Origin: Nigrospora sphaerica | Taxonomy: Eukaryota; Ascomycota; Sordariomycetes; Amphisphaeriales; Apiosporaceae | Assembly: GCA_018287875.1 (NCBI GenBank) | Contig: JAGVVL010000022.1 | Coordinates: forward strand, 2,852,001-2,916,000 | Length of the DNA: 64,000 bases | Direction: 5' to 3' | Shown here: in pieces, positions 1 to 11,980 of the stretch | Layout: each line of letters begins with the position of its first letter | Numbering within the stretch: the first letter of the stretch is position 1 | The notes under the pieces: model-generated | What the model saw: the letters and a program-made list of their open reading frames with translations, nothing else | Databases searched by the model: none | Told to the model about the DNA's origin: nothing | Program-made: the position numbers and the translations under genes

Positions 1-414
1 TGTTGTAAGTCCTAAGGACAGAAGATCTAAGTACAAGTAAGTATATATGGGTATAACTGTTGCCGCCTTTTGCGCCCACGGCCACCCATCTCTATGCGTA
101 TTCGACGCGGCGCAGGGAAACCGGCGGTGGCTTTTCCCTCTCGTCTTTCCGGGTAGGAGTTCGTTCATGGCGCCAGCCAGATGTCCCAGCGATGTGCTCC
201 GGAGCAGACCGATCCTACCAAGGCCATATTGCCACCGCCGTTATGCGCATCTTCGCTTTTCCCTCTCCGCGCTGCACGTGGCAACCTTGCCGCGAGCCAG
301 CCCAAACGCCGCCCAATGCAATCGTCTAACCCAATGCCCGCTAAATGTATCAAAGACATCTCGCAACAGGAGACCGAGCTCCTTGCGGCGTCTGGCTTCT
401 CCGACCGCTCCGGC
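1..414. other. Sequence downstream of the GH43 gene, no gene seen
   Basis: This stretch lies beyond the stop codon of the GH43 gene, which reads leftward. Overlapping open frames on both strands show no recognisable protein, splice pattern or RNA gene. It probably holds the 3' untranslated region of the GH43 transcript. Confidence 0.5.
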
Positions 415-1908
415 TTACCGGATGCCGTCCACACCGTCGAGTACCACCTTCTTCCCTATCACGTCGATGTTGGACTGGAAGAAGCAACGCCCTTCGGGGC
501 AGTCGGCGTGGAAAACAATGCTGCTGCCGTCCACCACGGGGGTGGCGCCGCCGGGCGCCGTCAACCCGAAAGCATCGTTGGTCCGGACCAACGGCCCGCT
601 GGGGCTTCTGGTATACGGGCCCTTCACGCTGTCGGCCACGGCGTAGTCAACGTTGTACGTTGGCGACGTGAAACACCCCGAACTGAAGAACAGAACGTAT
701 ACCCCGTCTTTGGTGCGAAGCAAGCTGGGCGCCTCCACCAGCGGCCCATCGACGTCCTCGCGGTCCAGAATCTGGATGGGATCGCCGATCTTGGTGAGGC
801 CGTCTTGTCCCACTTCTTGAAGAAGGATGGGCGTCGGGACAAAGGGCGCGATGCCGTTCAAGCAAAGTCCTCCGCGTCCAATCGAGTTTCCGTCAATCTT
901 GTAGACAACATAGCGTTTCCCGTCCGCGTCTTGAAAGCCAGCAGGGTCAATCGAGCCGCCGACCCTGACGTCGCAAGCAAACGGTTCCTCCGACGGCGTG
1001 TAGGGCCCCAAAATGGTCTTGGCCGTTGCGGTTCCGATGCAGTGATGTGCTGGCGATGCTTTGACCTGACCTGAGAAATACATGACGTAAGTTCCGTCGT
1101 CCATGCGACGAATGTCCGGCGCCCATGTGTTCATGTTGTTTGTCCAGGGGCCATCATCGGGGAGGAGGTCGACATCGAGCCACTTCCAGGGCCCTCGCGG
1201 ATGAGATGATTCGGCTGCTTGGATGTGTTTCCCGTTTCCAGCCGTGGCAAAGGCGTACCATGTACCGTCCACGTCCTGAAGAATCGAAGGATCTGGAAAG
1301 TCGGTTGCGATCTGTGGGCTTGGACTCGACCGGCGCCAGAGGGGCATCTGATCCGACGGCGCCTGGGTGGCTAATGTTTCATTGAAAGCCGACGTTCCAT
1401 TCAACGCCGTGGTGCCATTGAAGGACACGGTGGCGTTGAAAGTTGTGTCACCCCTGAAGACCGCGGTTCCGTTGCGGATCGAGGTCCCGTTGAGAGTGGT
1501 GGCCACGTTGAAAGCCGGCGTCCCATTGAAAGCTGTAGTCCCATTGAAAACCGCAGTCTCGTTGAGAGCTGCAGTTCCGTTCCAAAAACGCGTACTGTTC
1601 CAAGACGCCGTACCATTGGGGAATAGGGTGGCATTGAGCATGGTAGAGCCGTTGAAGGAAGTTGTGCTGCTCAGGGCTGTGGTGCCGTTATAACGGGATG
1701 TGAAATTCAGCGCCATGGTTCTGTTGGAACCCGATGTTCTGTTGAAGAGCGCGGTCTCGTTGAAAATCGAAGTGCCATTGAGAGCGCGCGTCTTGTTCGT
1801 GGCAACACATGGGTCGAATGGCAGTTCGTTCGTAGTAGGGGCTGCCCGCGCCAAGGCGAGCAACGCCGGGGCTACGGCCAGAATTACGACAGTGCCCTTC
1901 ATGACCAT
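415..1908 (-). CDS. Secreted glycoside hydrolase family 43 protein with an N-glycosylation repeat stalk
   Basis: The frame is open for 497 residues without an intron. I start at the ATG at 1908; an alternative ATG is at 1902, and the frame extends upstream only through non-ATG codons. An N-terminal signal peptide (about residues 1-22, hydrophobic, ending ALARA) indicates secretion. Residues about 38-181 are 24 tandem hexapeptides of the form N-x-T-x-x-[L/F], 21 of them with an N-x-S/T sequon. The catalytic part follows: DPSIL near residue 206 (base Asp), WAPD near 265, SIDPAGF with Asp near 321 (pKa modulator) and VEAPS with Glu near 392 (general acid). This is the GH43 Asp/Asp/Glu layout on a five-bladed propeller. 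The family acts on arabinan or xylan side chains; the substrate cannot be told here. The stalk is unlike a normal GH43 and probably forms a heavily glycosylated spacer. Confidence 0.88.
   Translation of the reverse strand: MVMKGTVVILAVAPALLALARAAPTTNELPFDPCVATNKTRALNGTSIFNETALFNRTSGSNRTMALNFTSRYNGTTALSSTTSFNGSTMLNATLFPNGTASWNSTRFWNGTAALNETAVFNGTTAFNGTPAFNVATTLNGTSIRNGTAVFRGDTTFNATVSFNGTTALNGTSAFNETLATQAPSDQMPLWRRSSPSPQIATDFPDPSILQDVDGTWYAFATAGNGKHIQAAESSHPRGPWKWLDVDLLPDDGPWTNNMNTWAPDIRRMDDGTYVMYFSGQVKASPAHHCIGTATAKTILGPYTPSEEPFACDVRVGGSIDPAGFQDADGKRYVVYKIDGNSIGRGGLCLNGIAPFVPTPILLQEVGQDGLTKIGDPIQILDREDVDGPLVEAPSLLRTKDGVYVLFFSSGCFTSPTYNVDYAVADSVKGPYTRSPSGPLVRTNDAFGLTAPGGATPVVDGSSIVFHADCPEGRCFFQSNIDVIGKKVVLDGVDGIR
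1366..1797 (-). repeat. 18-bp minisatellite encoding N-x-T-x-x-F/L hexapeptides
   Basis: There are 24 units of 18 bp in frame with the GH43 coding sequence. Each encodes Asn, variable, Thr/Ser, two variable residues and a Leu/Phe/Trp/Tyr-type residue. Three units have lost the sequon (SST, NVA and RGD variants). The array joins the signal peptide to the catalytic domain. The opposite strand is open over much of the array and would read as a hydrophobic hexapeptide repeat, which I take as a by-product of the codon pattern. Confidence 0.85.
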
Positions 1909-4900
1909 CAGAGTTACCAGTTGAATAGTCGTCACCGGGGCCGGGAAACCTCCAGAACAGTAAATGGAGCAGCTGTTGGCAGCGATGATGTTGATCAGAG
2001 TCGTCTCAGGTCCGGGTAGCCAGACCTTCTTCCATACTTATACCGAGGGAGGACTTGCGTGAGACGACGAAGGAGATGAACTGAACACGGCGAATGAGAG
2101 ACGGCTAGGCCCGTAGCAAGGAAGGTCGTAAGATAGAGAGCAATGAGTGGCAGTACGACTAGTCGTGTCTTGATCCTCGACCGGGCGGTAGCGGAGCCGG
2201 TGAAACCACGGCAAAGGAATACACTTCGGAAGGGGTTCGATCAACGAAGTGTGCGTGGGTGTGTGCGAGTGTCCCTACACCAGATAAATAGCACGCGGAT
2301 AGGCAGGCATACAGACGAGCCGGCGAATAGATGGCTAGGCTTGAAGCAGACCAAGAGGAACAGGCTGGATATATGACCTGCCAGTTATCCGTATGCTTTC
2401 CAAGCTTGACCGTCCCTCAGCCTACCTCCCAGACCAGGACGGGGATAACCATAATGGTAGGCGTTCCTGGAACCATATGCGGAGTCCGGCAAAGCTGACG
2501 ACGAGACCCTGGACAAGATGCCAACCCGCTGCGCACGCACATACGACCGGCCATGTAGGTTTCAGCCAGGTGAATGCTTGGCACGAGGTATGTCGGCGGG
2601 CTGACACTCTGACCTTTGCCCCGACCGAATAACCCTGGACGCCGCCGGCACCCGGGGGGGGCTTGCCGACATCTACCTTGGCGGGAGCCGCATCGACATC
2701 AGGCCCGTACTCCAGTACAGACGCGCCCTTGCTGCGTACGAGGGACCGGGGTACCTGTTTGTCAACCCACCAGGCCACCTTCCAGACTGCTGACGAAGTT
2801 TATGCGGCCAATGATGGTGGGGCGGCACTGCCCGGGGTCCCCCATGTCTAAGTTAAGTACATGATCGCCATGGCTCTCCGTCTTTGGGCATACGGTGAAT
2901 CAGACGGCGCGCGCGCATGCGAGGGCACGAGAACACAAAAGAGAGGTATGGAGAGAACATGGGGCGCCGCACAGAGAGGCCGAGGGCGAGCGGGGGAGCC
3001 GACGTTTTCGCCGGCTTCTGGGGCCGTCGTTCGGTCGTGTGGCTGACTGGCGGGCCAGCCCTCCGGAGCTGAGACATGGACTGAGATGTTCCACAACATT
3101 TGGAGCCGAGCACGAAGCTTGCGAGTTCAAGGCCTGCTGCTGAGGGCTCTAATGCGAGTGAAGCTGGCGAAGTTCGGATTGGCCGGGGTAGCGGTTGACG
3201 TGTGACCATGGGCACCGTTGTCGCCCTGGCTTCCCGGCCTCCGGGCGGGCAAGAGAAACAGACGATGTTTGCGCATCCCGACAGCGCACCCGGTGTCAGA
3301 AGCGGCCGTTAGGCCGCCAGTATGCAGGCGTCACGTCACCGCAAGCACTCACTCAGAAGGCTGGCCCTGCCTGGGCTGGCCAACATGGTGCGGCTGGCGT
3401 GGCGGCTACATGTGCCACGATACGCTGTGCGTTGCGGGCGCCGAGGATCGCCTGTTTCTACCGTCGGGGGTGCTTTGGGAGTCCTGCAATACCGCGCGGC
3501 TGGAAGGCTGGGTGGTATGGCACCTGGCTGGTGGTATCACAGCTTGGGCGAGCCTTGACCCTGATCGGCTCGACCCCCACTCCCGCCGTCCTCAGCACTT
3601 GTGCATACGGATTATGCAGACGTACAGATGTAGTCTCGTCTCCCTTGCGTAAAGTAAGGTACTTGGCAAGGTAGGTACGGGATAGACAGAGCTGGCAGCC
3701 CATCAGCGGCGAGCGCCTTGGTCCTAAGTACCCATCCATCGCTATCAGTCGAGCTCATCAACGGGCTGCGATACCCTGATCTAAGCCTGAGGGGGGCGGA
3801 ACGGCTTCCCCGGCCCGATTCTGACGGCCTTGGCTTGAGACGAGGCTAGCGGATGGTTGGCAATCGGTATGGTAATTGAGAGAATCCCATAGACCTCAAG
3901 CCCCCGCCGCTGGAGGGCAGCTCGTCTCAGGGTCCAGCGGATCGTCCAGTCGAGTGGGCAGGGCTGCATCGCAACCCATGGCCTGGAAATTATGGATAAG
4001 CTGCGCAAGATGGGCATTGCGGCCTGTCTGGCCCTTGTCGAGGACCGATTAAGAGATGCCATTAAGCGTTTCTAGGGTGGGGACGGATAGATAGAGACAT
4101 GTTTCAGGATCTGCGCTCCGGGGAGCCCTGGCGGCATCGGGATATTGAAATCGGGAGCTCACCCGGCGGCCCAGACAATCCCGGTCGAAGTCGACGCAGA
4201 GATGTAGTGGCAAGAGGGAACGAGAGAGACGAACAGAGGGGCAGAACGCGCTCGGCCTGTGGAGATCGCGAGACTGCCTTGTGTGGGCCGCGTCTTACAA
4301 GGGCTGGGCATGCTTTCTGCATGGACGAGGCGCGTTACGTACGTACGCGAGCGGTCCAAGTTCGCCACATCCATGTCTTGTAACAAGGCATCGATGGCTA
4401 CCTGGGCCGGGCCTGCGTGCCTGCGACTCTGCCTGTGACCGCGCGCCCGTGACTTTGTGCCCGCGGTGGGAGCGACCGCGGCGTCACACACAACGACACA
4501 CATGGAAGCCGTTCCATGATCCGGTGCTGGCCGGTCTCAAGTATCGACCGGCGACAGCGAAAGTCCATGGGCGAATTTGGCTGCACCCACAAATTTCTTT
4601 CACGTGGGCAGCGAACGGCGCGATGAGAAACGCATCTTGTACGACGGGCAGGTTCCGTCTGCCCAACAGTTGGACCCGCGCACTTCACTGCGACCCCTAT
4701 CATCGAAACCGGAACCAGCCTTGTTCGTTCCGCCTAGGCCTCCTTGAGACCCTGTCTGGTCTCCGCCACAATAGCTCTTACCACCCGTCGCAGACTTGGA
4801 GACCGTTGCGCACAGCTTTGAGAGCAATCGCCACCCTGGCCGACACTCCCTTCGGCCCATGGGGGGGTTTTAGGTAGGGGAGGCAAGCAAGCCAGAAGCA

Positions 4901-5696
4901 AATCACGTAACTCAAGGTACCCAAGGTATAAATCGGGTGGTGTTATCGGGTTACGTAAGTATATGGGGTGTTAATGAGCGCGTGACAGAGCCTTCCGGCG
5001 TCATCCCCTAAAGCCGTTGTGTTCAATCAACGAACACTGTAAAAATAACAAGGTTCGGCTCAACTACCAGACAGAGAGCGGTCGGTATTGGGCTGGGACG
5101 GCCGATTCCCCCAACTCTCCCACCGGGACGGGAAACCTCCCCTTCCCCAAAAAGCGTCATCACCCTCATCCAATATTCATCTAGGCTGAGAAGCCAATCG
5201 GCGCTGGATGGTCTGATCTGCCAGGTAGGAGGTAGTTAAATATATGCCCCCAGGCGCGAAGCCCCCAAGCAAACGTCACGGATGTCGCCAGCACCAGCAC
5301 CAATACCAGACGAAAATGACGTTAATCCATGGCACAACTACCTAAGTATTCACCCATGCACGAACCCGACGCAAACGGCCTTCAAGCACCCCAAAATCAA
5401 AATCCTCAACGCCTTTTCCCATGTTCCTTGAGGGGCTCTGTATAATACAGCAGCAACGCCCGGGGCAGTAGACGGCGACGTTCTCGGTTTGAGTGGTACA
5501 GTCGCGAGCCCTCTGGGAGATGATGAGTAGCACAGGGGCGCATACACCGCCAATGGCAGGGACCCAAGACCCGGCGCTCGCATCCCCGAAACAGCGGCCC
5601 AGGCCATACGCCACGGCGCGATTGCTTCCCATCATAGCAAAGACCGCCAGAGAACCTGGCGTCTCAGCTTGGCCTGATCTGATTTGACCAGTCGCT
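1909..5696. other. 3.8-kb intergenic stretch, no gene recognised
   Basis: It lies between the GH43 start and the CBF5 stop. Many short frames occur on both strands, but none shows a conserved motif, signal peptide or splice-joined continuation. The left part should hold the GH43 promoter. The right few hundred bases probably hold the CBF5 3' untranslated region. A motif reading GTAGGTAC occurs near 3671. Confidence 0.5.
2037..2044 (-). promoter_or_regulatory. Possible TATA element upstream of GH43
   Basis: On the minus strand this reads GGTATAAG, about 130 bp upstream of the chosen ATG. Position and sequence fit a fungal TATA element. Nothing else supports it. Confidence 0.3.
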
Positions 5697-8040
<2,344 letters not shown>

Positions 8041-8916
8041 TTTAGCAGTACTTGCGCGACAAGGCTGGGATGTCGAGATGTAGTTGGCGTTGTCCAGCTT
8101 TTGTCGCTTTTTTTTTCTCGACTCGAAGCTCGAGGCACAAGAAAAGCTGCTGGACTAAGGTTGCTGGTAATTTTTTTTCTGGGTGTGGGTACATCCCAAT
8201 CGCGCTGTGGAAGAGAGCGTGCGAAAGCCACAAGAGCTAGTGCTGTAATGGTCTTAGTGTCTCTTTATCGGCCAAGCTTCCGCCACTGCTCTATGCCTAT
8301 CGCCTATCGGGAATTCCCACACTGGACCTGCTACGCCACAGCACTCACTGTACATCACTGACACCGCAGAAGGAGGGAGAATACCACGCCTACGCCCTCT
8401 TTCTTTACCTTGGTCCATCTTGTATGTAGGTAGCCACTCATCATTGTGTTCAATGTTTCGCCAGGCATGTCTGGCCATTCACAGCAGCCTTACCCGACCG
8501 AAATCCAAAGCCAAAGGCACTCACTCGCACGTGGCATCGCATTCTACGGGTCTCCAGGTGATGATACATTAATGCTGTGGGTCGACGGTGACATAGGAAC
8601 AAGAAAGGCATCCAAAAAGGTAGTTAGAAATGGCATTTGCTCAGTTCATCGTGTCTCAGGCAAGACGTATGAGTACGCTATGTGGTAGATTCCGCATCTG
8701 CAGAGATTAAGGATATCCTGCGGTGACCAACTCTCGCTCTATGCCCGAAACCTTCGATGGTCTCCCGTACTTTCCGGCATCTCCAGAAGCATGAGCAACC
8801 GCGCCTACAGCCACTGATCGTCCTCGATTACGGCGATGTCTTCCCTACACCAAACTCCATGCTGATCAATACATCCTTGTAAATCCAATCAAGCAAAAAC
8901 TTCCATGGCCACCGTC
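8041..8916. other. CBF5 upstream region and 3' side of the next gene
   Basis: This is the intergenic stretch between the CBF5 start and the stop of the leftward cysteine-rich membrane protein gene. A T-rich tract lies near 8108 and another near 8170. No gene is seen. Confidence 0.5.
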
Positions 8917-10327
8917 TCAAATAGCCCGTCCTGATGCAAAGTCATCCTCGGTGAGGTTGACCGACTGCGGTGGAGAACGTCCGGATCTGCCGTAGCCGGG
9001 ATGTCCGAGAACAGGTGCCTTGGATGCCGGCGGCGACGGCATATAACCGTGGCCAAGGCCTCCGCCACTGTTGACGCCCTCTTGGAGCTCGTATTCCTCC
9101 CGCTCCCGGTAGGCCTTGTCCTTGCCTTTCCTGTCGCCCCAATGGACTTCGGACTGTTCCCGGTCGGGACTGAGGGCAACGCCGATGCTCTGCGCCTTTT
9201 CTATGGGCCATGGCATCTGCCTTGGGACCTCGGCCGCGCTGACGGGACTGTTGTACTGCGAGCTGTATGGCGAGTAGTACTGAGGGTAGGTGTGGTCCGT
9301 GTGGGCGCTGACAGGCGATTCATCCCAGCCGCGCAGCGGTCTTTGGCTGGTGGGTGTCTCGAACATTTCACCACCCATCTGAGGAGTGGGCCAATGCTTC
9401 ATCTTTTCCTCGCGGCGCCGGAGATACTCCCTTCTGCGCCGCTTGCCCATTGTAACTATGCAACAGCCAGCAAGGGCAAGGAGAACGACGACGCCGCCGA
9501 TGACCACGCCGACTATTGCGCCGAGCGACAGGGGCCCAGAGGGACCCGGCGACTCCGGCCCGGCCAGCGCCGTCGGCGCGCCGGCCGTCACATTCTGAGA
9601 GGAAAATACATCCCCGTCGAAGCTCAGGGTCAGCCCTGGAGAGGGCTTCAGCTGACAGGCGCCACCGAGAACGTTAATGTCTGCTTTCGCGTCAGCCGCG
9701 TTGTTAAGAACCGACGTGAGTTGCAGGGCACCTACAGTTCCGCAAGAAGTCACCTCCCTTTGTCGTCGACAAACATAGACCGCACGTATCCATGTGCATG
9801 TCGTCCCATCTACTGCAATAGCCATACGCTGAACTGTTCTGGGCAAGATCGTCGTACTCGATGGCATCTTTGTTAGCTCCGCAGGAGGTACTTTCAAAAT
9901 CGTCAGCGCTCGAGGATGCCAAAGAGAATGGGAATGACGTACGTGGTCCTACATGGGCCCAGGTCTTCTGCGACATTCTGGTTGTCGGGAGAACCAAAGA
10001 CGCACCAGTCTATGGCAAGTCGCATGTTGTCTGTCGGTGTAGTCATGTCAGCAAAGGGTGCAGGCTGCAGCGTGAAGCCAGCTACCCACAGAGCGCTATT
10101 TGCAAGTCGGTTTGATTCGTGCCCCCAACCACGGTTTGGTAGGGGCTTGTGAGTTCGCATTCCAGGCAGTTCTGCCAGACAGTACCCAGGTCCTCGTTGC
10201 AGACAATGTCGCTGGTCGGGGTTCTCTGGAGTTCGTTCCCACATTTGACGCGACAGGGCGAATCTTTCCCTACCAGCACAGCCGAGGTCAAGCGCAACAG
10301 CGCGGCGATAACTGCGGCTCGTATCAT
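8917..10327 (-). CDS. Cysteine-rich single-pass membrane protein (paralogue A)
   Basis: Four exons (10327-10090, 10030-9943, 9890-9736, 9680-8917) give 414 residues. A short hydrophobic leader begins at the ATG at 10327. The extracellular part, to about residue 205, has spaced cysteines (SPCRVKCG, NCLEC, DWCVFG, AYGYCS, DTCGLCLS, GGACQLKP) and sequons. A Pro/Ser/Gly-rich linker leads to one membrane span at about 212-238. A basic stop-transfer stretch (GKRRRREYLRRREEK) and a disordered cytoplasmic tail rich in Pro, Tyr and Ser follow. The last intron is 55 nt with a CTGAC branch site. Two of the three introns fall at the same places as in the gene at 19776-21545, so the two are paralogues. 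I assign no function. The layout suggests a surface sensor or wall-associated protein (inference). Confidence 0.85.
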
Positions 10328-11980
10328 CTTGTGCTGATAGGCAAAGGTAGCTTAGCTGCTTGAGAAGTGCTCAATGGCGTCAATCCAGGCTCGCTGCCGC
10401 CGGCTCAACTGGGAATCCGCCAGCCTTAGGGGAACGCTGCTGGGCTGAGATGAGAGGCTGCCTGCCGCCGACGGCAAGATTGCGTCCAGAGGGGTGTTTA
10501 AATCATGGATAGACCGCGTTTCCTGTTGGTTGGTTTTATTTGCCGGTACGCATATGCAAGGCCGTCACAGTCCTGTGGTTGCGGCGTGTGCTGAGAATGG
10601 GGGCATGGGAGAAATGCGCGGGGCCCTCGGATGTGATGGTGAGCTGGTAGGTGTTGCACTAGGGAGGGGCGGGCTGGCGGGCTGGCAGGCTGTCCTGGTT
10701 GGGGGCGGATTGACAGACTGTTCTCCAGCTTTCACTGCTGACTGCCCGCCCCCCAGTGCCCAGCAGGCCCGGTCGCATCATCGTTGTGATTCGCTACTGG
10801 TGGTTGGCATCCTCTAGACCCTGGCGCCGTGGTCATGGGGGCCGAGGGTACAAATGCAAGATGCAATCCATTGGCCATTGGGATTTCTCCTCGTAGCCGA
10901 TGGTGGCCTGCCTATCACTCGGACCCCTGCAATATCGCACAAGTTGAGCACCTTCGGCTGCGGCTGCGGCAGTCTTATTGGGGCCCTCTAGTGCTGCCGA
11001 GGCGAGGTGATACCCACTAAGAGTGCAAGATCTTTTGGATCCCAGCCCTGGATGGCCTAAACGGCAAAATGGAGCCCCCAAGCTGCCTTGTTCGCCGGGG
11101 TCCCGGCCATATTGGGACCCCAACTCCGCCCTGTCTGCAAGATGTTGGCTCGGAATTGGAATCTCCTCCGATCCACAGGTACTTGCTTGCCTTCGGGCAG
11201 GCGAGAATCTGACAACCCTATATAGGTACCTAGGTAGGGATGCGGGTATTTTAGTCAACCTGATCCAGCACATCGTCGAATGAGCCGGCTCGACCTGGGC
11301 GGCCCGAGCAATGACCTAAATGGCCAGGCTGTACAACGAGCCCCCTGGTGTTGCGATGGACTGACGGACCGGATGGCACAACTATCCGCTTTGCCGCCGA
11401 AGTGGGCACTATCGTTACCAAACTCCCGGGAATGCAGAAGACGCGTACCTAGGTAGTGCCTCCTCACCTGCTGTGCATCACTGGATGTAGACAGCTCCCG
11501 GTAAGGACTTCTACTTACACCTGTGGGGTTCCGGCTCGATTGCTGTGAGAGCGTGGTTAGGGGCAGGCCACGGCCCACCTGTTCGCTTGACATCCATCGC
11601 ATTCAAATAATACGTACATGGATGTGTGAACGAATGTATAAGTATTCTAGCCTGCATCGTCCTTGCAGAAGAAACAGCTGAGCCATGACAAGACAGCCCG
11701 GGAATGCCCTGTTAGTGGCCTTGAAATCCGCAAACGTGTATTTGTGCTCGCATGGACGCTATTCTGCAGTAGAGAAATAAAACTCTGCACGATGTTCCTA
11801 ATCAGCAAAACCAGGGTGTACATCACTGCCAACCCAATGAATACAACAATATGCCATAGAGCTACTTGCATAGCTACCTTACATACTCCGAGCCCGCATC
11901 TCTACATGCTCAAGGGTATGTCACCAAAACTCCTAACACCACGCTTCCATCAAAATCGTTTCATTCGTCACTTGTCGGGC
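10328..11980. other. 1.65-kb intergenic stretch, no gene recognised
   Basis: It lies between paralogue A and the NTA1-like gene. It contains two copies of a TACCTAGGTA-type palindromic motif (11223-11238 and 11445-11455). A 74-residue leftward frame with a hydrophobic start (11871-11647) lies just past the end of the amidase gene. I take it as chance within the 3' region. Confidence 0.45.

Noticed and set aside
47..1074. Long rightward frames overlapping the GH43 gene
   Set aside because: They lie antisense to a gene with clear catalytic motifs and themselves show none.
2422..2778. 118-residue leftward frame
   Set aside because: No motif, atypical composition, and no splice-joined neighbour. 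Likely chance in GC-rich DNA.
4281..4877. 198-residue rightward frame
   Set aside because: Low-information Arg/Pro/Ser composition with no domain; probably chance.
11647..11871. 74-residue leftward frame with a hydrophobic N-terminus
   Set aside because: It could be a small membrane protein, but it lies directly after the NTA1-like stop and nothing else supports it.
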